A stretch of DNA of 50,752 bases, taken from NCBI GenBank assembly GCA_025450315.1, contig JANWHQ010000117.1:1-50752 (forward strand). Direction: 5' to 3'. A program made the translations under genes and the position numbers. This stretch comes from Caulobacteraceae bacterium. GTDB taxonomy: Bacteria; Pseudomonadota; Alphaproteobacteria; Caulobacterales; Caulobacteraceae. The notes under the pieces are model-generated. The model was not told the origin of the DNA, ran no database searches, and saw nothing but the letters and a program-made list of their open reading frames with translations. Of this stretch, positions 1 to 6,942 are shown piece after piece (positions within the stretch are counted from its first letter, which is position 1; every line of letters begins with the position of its first letter).

Positions 1-586
1 CGTCGGCCGCGCAGAAGACGGCCGGCAAGGTCAGCTGCTCCAGGGCGCCCAGCGCCAGGGCGGCCGCCTGGCTTTCCAGTCTGAGCTGGAGCGCGGCGGC
101 CCTGCGCAGGTGGGGAAGCAGAGCCGCGAACCTTTCCTGGTCCGGTCCCTCCGCCGGTCCCTGGCGGCGGCTCCGGTTGACGGCGGTGACGATCTTGAAA
201 CCGCCCTCGGCCGCCAGCAGCGCCATGCTGGAATAGGGCGCATCGGCCTTGTCGAAGAACTCCTGGTAGAGGGGATGCCTCAGGCGATCCTGCTCGGAGA
301 TGAAGTGTGGATCGCAAAAGGGCCGCATGACCGGAGCGCGATCGACGGCCGCCGCGCGAGGATTGAAGGCCGGGTCCGCCCCGCCGCGGGCGGCATATTC
401 CTGGACAAGGTCTTCAGGCGTCTCGCTGGCGAGGTAGAAGCGGAACTTCCGGTCGGACGCGGCGAGCAGCTGTCCGCTCCAGCCCCCGACCGCCGCGGCC
501 ATGGCGCCGAGCACGTCCGGCCATGACGACGGATCGAGCGGCGCATCTTCGATGCGCCTCGCCGCGTCGGATAGGCGATCGTCCAA
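1..586 (-). CDS. Probable LuxR-type HTH regulator, N-terminal part (partial)
   Basis: The frame runs off the left edge, so only about 195 N-terminal residues are visible and the DNA-binding end is missing. The visible part is an acidic helical segment (WPDVLGAMAAAVGGWSGQ), then a PAS/GAF-like region, then LPHLRRAAALQLRLES. This order is common in about 370-residue regulators whose C-terminus is a LuxR-type helix-turn-helix. The start chosen is a TTG at 586, preceded by a GGGGGA ribosome site; there is no ATG in frame nearby. The LuxR assignment is inference from the N-terminal style, because the helix-turn-helix itself lies outside the window. It could also be another sensory protein with the same N-terminal layout. 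Confidence 0.5.
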   Translation of the reverse strand, partial: MDDRLSDAARRIEDAPLDPSSWPDVLGAMAAAVGGWSGQLLAASDRKFRFYLASETPEDLVQEYAARGGADPAFNPRAAAVDRAPVMRPFCDPHFISEQDRLRHPLYQEFFDKADAPYSSMALLAAEGGFKIVTAVNRSRRQGPAEGPDQERFAALLPHLRRAAALQLRLESQAAALALGALEQLTLPAVFCAAD

Positions 587-705
587 GGTTTCCCCCAAAA
601 CCCCAACGCCTCGAGCATGCCAGCCATGCGCCGGATTGCAAGACCACCCGCCGCCGGAAACAGCCGTCGGTCATCGCCCTGGCGCCGACCGCAACGCGAC
701 AAGCG

Positions 706-1020
706 CTATCGGGGCGCCCACCATGCGCCCGACCCCTCCCGTGACGGCGGCGTCCAGGGATGGGCGCGCTTCCAGGCGTTCAGGCGCAGCAGGGTGACGA
801 CCAGCAGCCCGGCGCCCAGCACCAGGTAAAGGGCCACGCCGGCCAGGACGACGGCGACCTCGAGGTTTCGCCGCACGCCCGAAAGCAGCGCGCAGGCGAT
901 CGGCACGACCATGGCCAGCAGCGGAAAGGCGCCGAACCCGGCCCGCCGGTGGGCCTCCCGCTGCCACGCCCGGTAGGAGTTCAGATTGTTCAGGTTGGCC
1001 AGGGCCCTGGGGTCCTGCAT
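706..1020 (-). CDS. Small two-helix membrane protein, unknown function
   Basis: This 104-residue protein has two hydrophobic segments (about residues 30-47 and 54-79) and basic, polar ends, so it is probably an inner-membrane protein. Its ATG follows a GAGGAGCG ribosome site. Its first residues (DPRALANLNN) loosely echo the start of the next gene upstream in the operon (DPRALWKALA), so the two may be distant paralogues. It lies 50 bp downstream of that membrane protein and behind the ECF sigma factor, so all three are probably co-transcribed. A role in restraining the sigma factor is possible, but no anti-sigma motif is visible. The family is not recognised. Confidence 0.6.
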   Translation of the reverse strand: MQDPRALANLNNLNSYRAWQREAHRRAGFGAFPLLAMVVPIACALLSGVRRNLEVAVVLAGVALYLVLGAGLLVVTLLRLNAWKRAHPWTPPSREGSGAWWAPR

Positions 1021-1070
1021 GGGCCGCGCTCCTCGGTTGACGGCGGATTACATCACATCGGATCGGAGCG

Positions 1071-1637
1071 TCAGCGCCCCAACATCTGGTCCAGTTCGTC
1101 GAGCTGCGCCCTCAGCTTCGGGGCGGCCGCCCCGGTGCGCCAGAGCACCAAGACGATCGCCGCCACCATCAGGGCGACGGCCAGGATCGGCGCCCACCAG
1201 GGATCCTGGCCCCGCCTCAAGGCCACATAGGCCGCCAGCAGAATCCCGGGCGCATAGGGAAGCATCGAGTACCTGAGGCCGCCGCGCGAGCTGACCAGCT
1301 CCTGCTGCAGCCGCCGGCGCAGATAGACGCCGGCCGGCTCTCCGGGCCCGCGGGGCAGGAACCTCGCCCGGAACACCAGGATCGAGCTCGCCAGCATCCC
1401 GAGCCCCAGGAGCGCGACGGCGGTCCGCAGCCACGGGTCATGGACCGCCGGCCACAGCCGGCCGATGACGAAGGCGCAGAGCGCCACCGCGAGCGGTACG
1501 ACCACGGCCGCCAGGGCCGCCGCCCGATGGAACTTGCGGGCGCTGGCGTGGATCCGGTCGAGGGTCACCGGATCGGTCTCCGGGGCCAGCGCCTTCCAGA
1601 GCGCCCTGGGATCCTGGTGCGTGGGGTCAGCGGCCAT
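1071..1637 (-). CDS. Membrane protein co-transcribed with ECF sigma factor
   Basis: This 188-residue protein has about four hydrophobic segments (roughly residues 38-60, 72-88, 127-140 and 146-166) and a soluble N-terminus and C-terminal tail (ELDQMLGR). It starts with ATG after GGAGGGAACG and overlaps the end of the sigma-factor gene by 11 bp, which points to translational coupling. Membrane proteins coupled to ECF sigma factors often act as anti-sigma factors. However, there is no cytoplasmic zinc-binding HxxxCxxC motif of the ZAS type in the N-terminus. The anti-sigma role is therefore inferred from context only. Confidence 0.65.
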   Translation of the reverse strand: MAADPTHQDPRALWKALAPETDPVTLDRIHASARKFHRAAALAAVVVPLAVALCAFVIGRLWPAVHDPWLRTAVALLGLGMLASSILVFRARFLPRGPGEPAGVYLRRRLQQELVSSRGGLRYSMLPYAPGILLAAYVALRRGQDPWWAPILAVALMVAAIVLVLWRTGAAAPKLRAQLDELDQMLGR

Positions 1638-2154
1638 CGTTCCCTCCTTGCTGGAAGCGTTTGGCGAGCACCGCCTTGATGCGGTGGATCTTCACGGCGA
1701 TCGCGGCCGGCGAGAGCCCGGTGACCTCGCCGATATCGGCGGCGTCCAGGTCTTCGAGGTAGAGCAGGGTCAAGAGCCGGTCGGCCGGCTTCAGGCCCCG
1801 GACGAGGCTCAGCAGCCGCTGTCTGGCGTCGCGCTCGACGACGTTCCGCTCGGGGTCGTCCTCGCCGCTCGCGTGCTCGATCTGCTGCAACTCGACGAAG
1901 CTTCGTCCGGAACGGTGTTTGACGACGTGGGCGGCGGCGGCGTTGTGCGCCACCCGGTAGATCCAGGTCCTGAGCGAGCAGCGGCCCTTGAACCTCGGCA
2001 GGCTGCGCCAGAGCGCGGTGTGGATCTCCTGCCTGAGGTCGCGGCGCAGATCCGGGTCGGCCTCGTATCCGCGCGCCAGCCGGTCCAGCGCCGGTCCGTA
2101 CTCGGACACGACCTCCAGATACCACCGGTCCTGCTCGCTGGCCTTGGTCGGCAA
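1627..2154 (-). CDS. RNA polymerase sigma factor, ECF (sigma-70) family
   Basis: This 175-residue protein has the two ECF domains. Region 2 carries the core-binding and -10 recognition signature (RDLRQEIHTALWRSLPRFKG, then SLRTWIYRVAHNAA). Region 4 carries a helix-turn-helix (LEDLDAADIGEVTGLSPAAI, then AVKIHRIKAVL). The likely start is TTG at 2154, with GGGGGA seven bases upstream. Length is normal for an ECF factor without extensions. It heads an operon with two membrane proteins and is divergent from the YjbR-like gene. Its stimulus is unknown; autoregulation is usual for this class but is not demonstrated by anything in this sequence. Confidence 0.9.
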   Translation of the reverse strand: MPTKASEQDRWYLEVVSEYGPALDRLARGYEADPDLRRDLRQEIHTALWRSLPRFKGRCSLRTWIYRVAHNAAAAHVVKHRSGRSFVELQQIEHASGEDDPERNVVERDARQRLLSLVRGLKPADRLLTLLYLEDLDAADIGEVTGLSPAAIAVKIHRIKAVLAKRFQQGGNDGR

Positions 2155-2204
2155 GGCGCCATCCCCCGTGCTCCTGTGGTGTTAGACTGGAGCCGCCCGG
2201 AAAT

Positions 2205-2226
2205 ATTGCGGATAGGGCTTCGCAAT
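2205..2226. promoter_or_regulatory. Inverted repeat in the divergent sigma factor/YjbR promoter region
   Basis: ATTGCG and CGCAAT flank a 10-bp spacer in the 96-bp divergent space between the ECF sigma gene and the YjbR-like gene. This is a candidate operator or promoter element. The arms are only 6 bp, so chance is a real alternative. Confidence 0.25.
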
Positions 2227-2250
2227 TCTTTCGGACGAAAGGGGGCTGGC

Positions 2251-2643
2251 GTGGGCGACCTGCAACTCGACGACCGGACCTCGGCGCTGAAGTCGGTGCT
2301 GGGCGCCAAGCCGGGCGCGGTGGGCGAGTCCATGACGGCCTCCCGCGGCTCCAGGCCGCTGGTGCTGATCTACAAGGTGATGGGCAAGACCTTCGCGATC
2401 CTGGCGGTGCGGGGGACGCCGAACGTGATCCTGAAATGCGATCCGCACCTGGCCGAGGTGCTGCGCGGCCACTACCGCGGCGTTGGCCATCGTTCGCACC
2501 TGGATCCCCGGTTCTGGATCAGCGTGGACCTGGACTCCGACGTGCCGGAGAGCGAGGTGCGACGCCTGGTCGATCACTCCTATGACCAGGTCTGCGCGGG
2601 GCTGACCCGCAGGCAGAAGGCCGAGCTGGCGGCGATGGCATGA
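2251..2643 (+). CDS. MmcQ/YjbR-family protein
   Basis: This 130-residue protein matches the MmcQ/YjbR family, compact double-wing proteins with a CyaY-like fold that are proposed to bind DNA. The family pattern is clear: KVMGKTFAILAV, then a segment on nucleotide-like substrate shape (ILKCDPHLAEVLR), then HLDPRFWISVDLDSDVP and LVDHSYDQV at the C-terminus. The start is taken as GTG at 2251 behind AAAGGGGG. The frame is open far upstream, but that part is antisense to the sigma factor operon and has no coding character. The stop overlaps the start of the next gene (ATGA), so the two are coupled. The cellular role of this family is poorly defined. Confidence 0.85.
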   Translation: MGDLQLDDRTSALKSVLGAKPGAVGESMTASRGSRPLVLIYKVMGKTFAILAVRGTPNVILKCDPHLAEVLRGHYRGVGHRSHLDPRFWISVDLDSDVPESEVRRLVDHSYDQVCAGLTRRQKAELAAMA

Positions 2644-3167
2644 CGGCGCCGGGCATGATGCACCTGGTCTGCGGGCCGACCGGCGCGGGCAAGACCACCT
2701 ACGGGCGCAAGCTGGCCGACCAAGTCGGCGCCGTCCGCTTCTCGATCGACGAATGGATGTCGGCGCTGTTCTGGATGGACGCGCCCGACCCCTTCGCGCC
2801 GCCCTGGGCGATGGAGCGGGTGGAGCGCTCGGCGGGGGTGATCTGGAGCACGGCGGTGGACGTCTGCGACCGCGGCGTCTCCTGCGTTCTGGAGATCGGC
2901 CTGACCACGGCCGCGGCGCGGGCCCGCTACGCCGCCCTGGCGCTCGAGGCCGGGTTCGCGGTGAAGCTGCACCTGGTGGAGGCGCCGGTGGAGGAGCGCT
3001 GGGCGCGGGTCGTGGCCCGCAACCGCGCGCCCGGCGAGCCCCAGCTGCCCTTCGCGGTGACGCGCGAGATGTTCGACTTCGTGGAGACGCTCTGGGAGCG
3101 GCCCACGGCCGAGGAGCTGGCGGCCTGGGACGGCGTGGCGGTGGACACGGGCCGCGCGGGGGGATAG
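2640..3167 (+). CDS. P-loop ATP-binding protein, zeta-toxin/kinase-like
   Basis: This 175-residue protein has an N-terminal Walker A motif, GPTGAGKTTYGRKLA (about residues 12-26), followed by FSIDEWMSALFW, which resembles the substrate-binding DE segment of small-molecule kinases. An arginine-bearing lid follows (ERWARVVARNRAPGE). This layout is that of the AAA_33/zeta-like kinase group, which phosphorylates small substrates. The substrate is not evident. The gene overlaps the preceding YjbR-like gene by 4 bp. There is no antitoxin-like partner, so a toxin role is unlikely. Confidence 0.8.
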   Translation: MTAPGMMHLVCGPTGAGKTTYGRKLADQVGAVRFSIDEWMSALFWMDAPDPFAPPWAMERVERSAGVIWSTAVDVCDRGVSCVLEIGLTTAAARARYAALALEAGFAVKLHLVEAPVEERWARVVARNRAPGEPQLPFAVTREMFDFVETLWERPTAEELAAWDGVAVDTGRAGG

Positions 3168-3190
3168 CGCCAGCGGGCAGGAGGCGGCGC

Positions 3191-3676
3191 ATGATCTCGG
3201 TGGTGATCCCGACCCAGGACGACGAGGCCGTGCTCGGCCGCACCCTGGCCCCCTTGGTGGCCGCGGCGGTGTCGGGCCTGGTGCGCGAGGTGATCCTGGC
3301 CGACGGGGGCTCGGTGGACGCCACCCTCGACATCGGCGAGGACGCCGGCTGCCGCATCGTCGCGGGCCAGGGGGCGGACGAGAGCCGCGTGCGCGCCGCC
3401 GCAGAGGACGCCCACGGCGACTGGCTGATGATCCTGCCGGCCGAGGTGCTGCTGCTGCCCGGCTGGGACACGGTGGTCAGGGGCTTCGTCGAGCGCCAGT
3501 CGACCGCGTCGGCCGCCCTGGCGCCGATCGACCCGGACGCGGGCTGGTTCAAGCGGCTGATGAAACGCAGGTGTCAGCCGGTGCAGGTGGTGCGCAAGAG
3601 CGCCTTTCTGGCCGGGGAGAGCCCGCCGGTGCGCAAGATGACCGGCTGCGCGGTGGTGATCGGGCGGGAAGACTAG
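3191..3676 (+). CDS. Glycosyltransferase, family 2 (GT-A fold)
   Basis: This 161-residue protein starts MISVVIPTQDDEAVLGRTLA, the canonical GT2 N-terminus. It has a nucleotide-sugar binding segment ILADGGSVDATLDI, and a later region (LMILPAEVLLLPGWD) occupies the place of the usual DxD motif but contains no clear DxD. It is short for the family (usually 220 or more residues), so it may be a reduced relative. A GGAGG ribosome site precedes the ATG. Its 3' end overlaps the oppositely oriented DUF6624 gene by 4 bp. Donor and acceptor are unknown. Confidence 0.75.
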   Translation: MISVVIPTQDDEAVLGRTLAPLVAAAVSGLVREVILADGGSVDATLDIGEDAGCRIVAGQGADESRVRAAAEDAHGDWLMILPAEVLLLPGWDTVVRGFVERQSTASAALAPIDPDAGWFKRLMKRRCQPVQVVRKSAFLAGESPPVRKMTGCAVVIGRED

Positions 3677-4677
3677 CGTCCGGCCCCCGGCGGCGCCGGG
3701 CCAGGGTCTGGATCTCGGTCGGCGCAATTGCGGCTGTGGGCCGCGATGGATTGGGCGAGGGGCGGCAGGCCGGCTTTCGCTCGCCATCCGTCGGTGGCGC
3801 TCGGGTCTTCCAGCGGCGCGGGGGTCCAGACGCCGGGGGCCGTGCAGTCGCCGTCCACGCCGAAGCGCCCCGGGCGTCCGGTGAGGCGAGCGGTCTGGTC
3901 GTACAGGTCGGCGTAGGTCTCGCCCCGCGTTTCGCCCGACCGCCAGAGCGGCTCCAGCATGGCCAGCACCTCCTCCTGGAAAGCCAGGTCGTGGCGGGCG
4001 TGCTGGACGATCACCCACGCCGCCCGATCCGCGTCGGCCCCATGGATCGAGATGCGGTACCAGCCGTGGGCGCGAATGTCGGCCTTCAGCCAGGACGCGT
4101 TGGCCACGTCCATGGCGCACCACTCGCCCTCGATGGCGGCGTCGACGTAGGCCAGGGCCGCCTCGTCGAGGCCCTGCTCCCATGAGGTGTGCACGCCGGG
4201 GCCCACGAAGGGCCTCAGCGTCTGGCTGTCGATGCGCGAGAACTGGTCCTCCGCCATGCGGCGATAGAGTTCGGCCAGCCGCGGGTTGGGCTCGGCTTTG
4301 GCCCGCGCCGCCATCTTCCCCACGAGGTTGTAGGGGAAGGGCGCCGCAGCGCCCCCTAGATAAAGCCTGCGCAGCGTCCGCCGCCTGGCCAGGGCGGCCT
4401 CGGCCGCCGCCCTTGATCTGGTCCACGCCTGCGCATCGCCGCTGCGTTCCACCGCCGCCAGTTCGGCCGCGGCGGCCGTCTGGGCCGGGGTCTCGCAGTG
4501 GCCAGCCGCCGCCGCCCGCTCGCGGAACCGGTCGGTGGCGGCCTCCACGCGCGCGGCGAACGCGGTCTCGCCCATGGCGCGCTTGAGGGCGAACGCCTGC
4601 CCGAGCGGCATCGGCCCCCGATCCAGCTCGATGGGTTGCGAGGCCAGAAGCGTCGCCAGCAGGGCGATGTGGATCAT
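3673..4677 (-). CDS. Exported DUF6624-family protein
   Basis: This 334-residue protein has a short hydrophobic N-terminus (MIHIALLATLLASQP) that fits a signal peptide. Residues from about 195 carry the conserved DUF6624 block: ADIRAHGWYRISIHGADADR followed by AAWVIVQHARHDLAFQEEVL. In this family the histidine-rich HGW...QHAxHD pattern is conserved, but the function is unknown. The middle part is alanine-rich and helical. The gene is alone on this strand and faces away from the BlaI operator region, so its promoter may overlap that region. Confidence 0.75.
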   Translation of the reverse strand: MIHIALLATLLASQPIELDRGPMPLGQAFALKRAMGETAFAARVEAATDRFRERAAAAGHCETPAQTAAAAELAAVERSGDAQAWTRSRAAAEAALARRRTLRRLYLGGAAAPFPYNLVGKMAARAKAEPNPRLAELYRRMAEDQFSRIDSQTLRPFVGPGVHTSWEQGLDEAALAYVDAAIEGEWCAMDVANASWLKADIRAHGWYRISIHGADADRAAWVIVQHARHDLAFQEEVLAMLEPLWRSGETRGETYADLYDQTARLTGRPGRFGVDGDCTAPGVWTPAPLEDPSATDGWRAKAGLPPLAQSIAAHSRNCADRDPDPGPAPPGAGR

Positions 4678-4744
4678 GGCTGCGCGCCTCCCGACGCTGG
4701 GCTGGCCGCGCCTGTGCCGGATCGGAGCGGGCCTTGACTCGAGC

Positions 4745-4784
4745 GATTACGAGTGTGATCAATACCGTGATCACAGATGTAATC
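4745..4784. promoter_or_regulatory. Twin BlaI-type operator boxes
   Basis: Two imperfect palindromes of the form GATyACnnnyGTrATC lie side by side: GATTACGAGTGTGATC (4745-4760) and GATCACAGATGTAATC (4769-4784). The right box contains the ACAnnTGT core known from BlaI/MecI operators. Together they form one larger inverted repeat (17-base arms, 6-base spacer, 3 mismatches). The right box ends one base before the ATG of the BlaI gene, so bound repressor would cover the start of translation. The transcript is therefore probably leaderless or starts very close to the ATG. Confidence 0.75.
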
Positions 4785-4785
4785 G

Positions 4786-5154
4786 ATGTCAATCAGCGCT
4801 GCCGAAAGCCGGATCATGGACGCCCTGTGGCGGCGAAGCCCGCTCACGGCCGAGCAGATCGTCGAGGACGTCGCGGGCCCCCAGGGCTGGAGCGAGGCGA
4901 CGGTGAAGAGCCTGATCAACCGTCTGCTCACCAAGGGCGCGATCGAGGCGGAGAAGGCCGGCCGGCGATATCTCTACCGCCCGCGCCTGGACCGGCTGAC
5001 CTATCTGTCCCAGGAGAGCCGCGGACTGCTCGACCGGCTCTTCGACGGCCGGATCGCGCCCCTGGTCAGCCACTTCTCCAAGACCGATCAGCTCTCGCCC
5101 GACGACGTCGCGGAGCTGAAGCGCCTGATCGCGGAGCTGGACGATGATCGGTGA
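4786..5154 (+). CDS. blaI: BlaI/MecI/CopY-family transcriptional repressor
   Basis: This 122-residue protein has a winged-helix N-terminus (SAAESRIMDALWRRSPLTAE, then WSEATVKSLINRLLTKGAIE) and a C-terminal dimerisation helix (SPDDVAELKRLIAELDDD). Length and layout match BlaI. In known systems the dimer blocks transcription until a BlaR1-type peptidase relieves repression. The partner peptidase overlaps its 3' end here, and the operator boxes sit immediately upstream, so autoregulation is likely. No beta-lactamase gene is adjacent; the true targets may be elsewhere. There is no convincing ribosome-binding site before the ATG. Confidence 0.92.
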   Translation: MSISAAESRIMDALWRRSPLTAEQIVEDVAGPQGWSEATVKSLINRLLTKGAIEAEKAGRRYLYRPRLDRLTYLSQESRGLLDRLFDGRIAPLVSHFSKTDQLSPDDVAELKRLIAELDDDR

Positions 5155-6334
5155 CGCCCTGTCGCTCGTCGCGCGCGCCAACCTGGCGGGAAGCGTCGCC
5201 ATCGCCGCCGTCGCGCTGCTTCGCCGGCCCGTCCGGTCGGTCTTCGGGGCGTCCGCCGCCTATGGGCTCTGGGCGGTTCCCTGCATCATGGCGCTGGCGG
5301 CGCTTGTCCCGGTCCCCGCAGGCGGCCCGATCGCGCCTATCGTGCTGGGCGCCCCGGGCGGACTTCCCGCCATGGCGTCGCTCGGGGCCGGATCGCCCTG
5401 GCCGGCGAGGCTCGGCGGCGTCTGGGCGCTGGGCGCCCTGATCTGCGCGGCGCTGCTCGGGGTGCGGCAGGCGCGGTTCGGGTCCGCGGTGCGTGACGGC
5501 AGCCCCGGGTCGGTGGGCGGAACGCGCGTGATCCGCGCCGCGCGGTCCGACCTGGGCCCGGCCGTCGTGGGGCGCGCGATCGTCCTGCCGTCCGACTTCG
5601 AGGTCCGCTTCACCCGCGCCGAGCAGGCCGCCGTCCTCGCCCACGAAGCCCAGCACCTGGCGCGCGGCGACGCGGCCGCCAACGCGGTCGTATCGCTGGT
5701 CCAATGCCTGTGCTGGTTCAATCCGCTTGTCCATCTCGCCGCCCGCTGGATCCGGACCGACCAGGAGCTCGCCTGCGACGCCGCCGTGATCGCCGGCCGC
5801 CCCGGCCTGCGGCGGCCATACGCCGAGGCCCTCCTGAAGACCCAGGTGATGGCCGTGATCCCGCCGGCGGGCTGCGCCTGGCGCGCCCGCGGCTTCACGG
5901 CGCTCCGCGACCGCATCCGGCTGCTTAAGCGGCGCGCGCCCAGCCGGCCGCGCCAGGTCTGCGGCGTCCTGCTCCTGGCCCTCGTGGCTGCGGGCGGCGG
6001 CTACACGGCGTGGGCGGCCCAGCCGGCGCGGGGCCGGGCCGTGGTCGCCCCGGACTGGTCGAGCCTGCCCAACGGCGCCGACTTCGCCCGTCTTTATCCC
6101 CGCAAGGCGTCGGCACTGGGCCTGGAGGGGCTGGCGGTGATGCGATGCCGCGTCGGGCGGACCGGCGGGCTGTCCACCTGCCGGGTCGTGCGCGAGGCGC
6201 CGCGCGGCGCCGGGTTCGGCGAGGCCGCGCTGCAGATGGCGCCGCGGTTCCGGATGAAGCCGGAGACCATGGACGGCGCGCCCGTCGCGGGCGGCGTCGT
6301 GATGATCCCGGTCAAGTTCAAGCTGCATCCGTGA
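5144..6334 (+). CDS. M56-family (BlaR1-like) metallopeptidase with TonB C-terminal domain
   Basis: This 396-residue membrane protein has N-terminal hydrophobic helices (about residues 10-75 and 92-112). It carries the zinc site HEAQH at residues 167-171 with the third ligand in QELACDAAV (E208). A further membrane segment follows (about 270-285). The last 90 residues are a TonB_C-like energy-transducer domain (YPRKASALGLEGLAVMRCRV, ending VVMIPVKFKL). It lacks the penicillin-binding sensor domain of classical BlaR1, so its signal is probably not a beta-lactam. It overlaps blaI by 11 bp. The likely role is cleaving BlaI, directly or indirectly, after an envelope signal. Confidence 0.88.
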   Translation: MIGDALSLVARANLAGSVAIAAVALLRRPVRSVFGASAAYGLWAVPCIMALAALVPVPAGGPIAPIVLGAPGGLPAMASLGAGSPWPARLGGVWALGALICAALLGVRQARFGSAVRDGSPGSVGGTRVIRAARSDLGPAVVGRAIVLPSDFEVRFTRAEQAAVLAHEAQHLARGDAAANAVVSLVQCLCWFNPLVHLAARWIRTDQELACDAAVIAGRPGLRRPYAEALLKTQVMAVIPPAGCAWRARGFTALRDRIRLLKRRAPSRPRQVCGVLLLALVAAGGGYTAWAAQPARGRAVVAPDWSSLPNGADFARLYPRKASALGLEGLAVMRCRVGRTGGLSTCRVVREAPRGAGFGEAALQMAPRFRMKPETMDGAPVAGGVVMIPVKFKLHP

Positions 6335-6942
6335 TCCCGGCCGCCGATCCGCCTCCGGCCGTCGCGGCCGCGCCCGTCGACAAGCCGGCGGACGTGCAGG
6401 TCGTCAGCCGCGATACGCGCAGCGACATCCTGGCCAGCACCGACACCCCGCTGCCGCTGATCAAGGCCGGCAGGACCGAGGACGCCCTCCTGCGCCAGGC
6501 CATCGTCCTGACCAGCACCCTGGCCGTGGTGCGCCCCGCCGTGGGGGAGGGCGGGCAGGCCCTGCGATGGACCTACCAGCCCTACCTGCAGCGCCAGCTC
6601 TGCTTCACCTCGATCACGGGGCAGTTCAGCTGCGCCGCCGCCGAATCCGAGGCGCTGGCCGAGACGTCGGCGGGCGAGGGGCCGCTCCCCGCGGCGACCG
6701 GCCAGGCCGGGCCGGCCTCGTCGCCCGCGGCCGAGGCGGCGCGCGAAGCCGTCGCCACCGCCCTGCGCGCCCGGGCGGAGGCGCTGTTCGAGGACGACCG
6801 GCGGCTCAAGCTCGTTCCGATGCTGCGGGCGGCGGGGGTCCGGGTTCGAGGGGCCTACCGGTCCATCGCAAGGCTGACGCGGGTCTCGCCGCTGGCCAGG
6901 GCGTCGACGGAGCGGACCGGCTCGCCGAACATGCGGCGGTAG
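6331..6942 (+). CDS. Hypothetical protein, third gene of the blaI operon
   Basis: The GTG at 6331 overlaps the stop of the M56 peptidase gene (GTGA), giving a 203-residue protein rich in alanine and proline at its start. It has a central segment with cysteines (RQLCFTSITGQFSCAAAE) and an Ala/Glu-rich helical region after it. No signal peptide is visible with this start, and no family is recognised. The last 88 bp run antisense into the 3' end of the lytic transglycosylase gene. The true end may therefore be right but unusual, or the reading frame may have drifted past an ancestral stop. Confidence 0.5.
   Translation: MIPAADPPPAVAAAPVDKPADVQVVSRDTRSDILASTDTPLPLIKAGRTEDALLRQAIVLTSTLAVVRPAVGEGGQALRWTYQPYLQRQLCFTSITGQFSCAAAESEALAETSAGEGPLPAATGQAGPASSPAAEAAREAVATALRARAEALFEDDRRLKLVPMLRAAGVRVRGAYRSIARLTRVSPLARASTERTGSPNMRR

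Noticed and set aside
2927-4792. Open frame of 621 codons on the minus strand
   Set aside because: It crosses the glycosyltransferase, DUF6624 and BlaI regions, all with convincing products; its sequence is arginine/alanine-rich noise.
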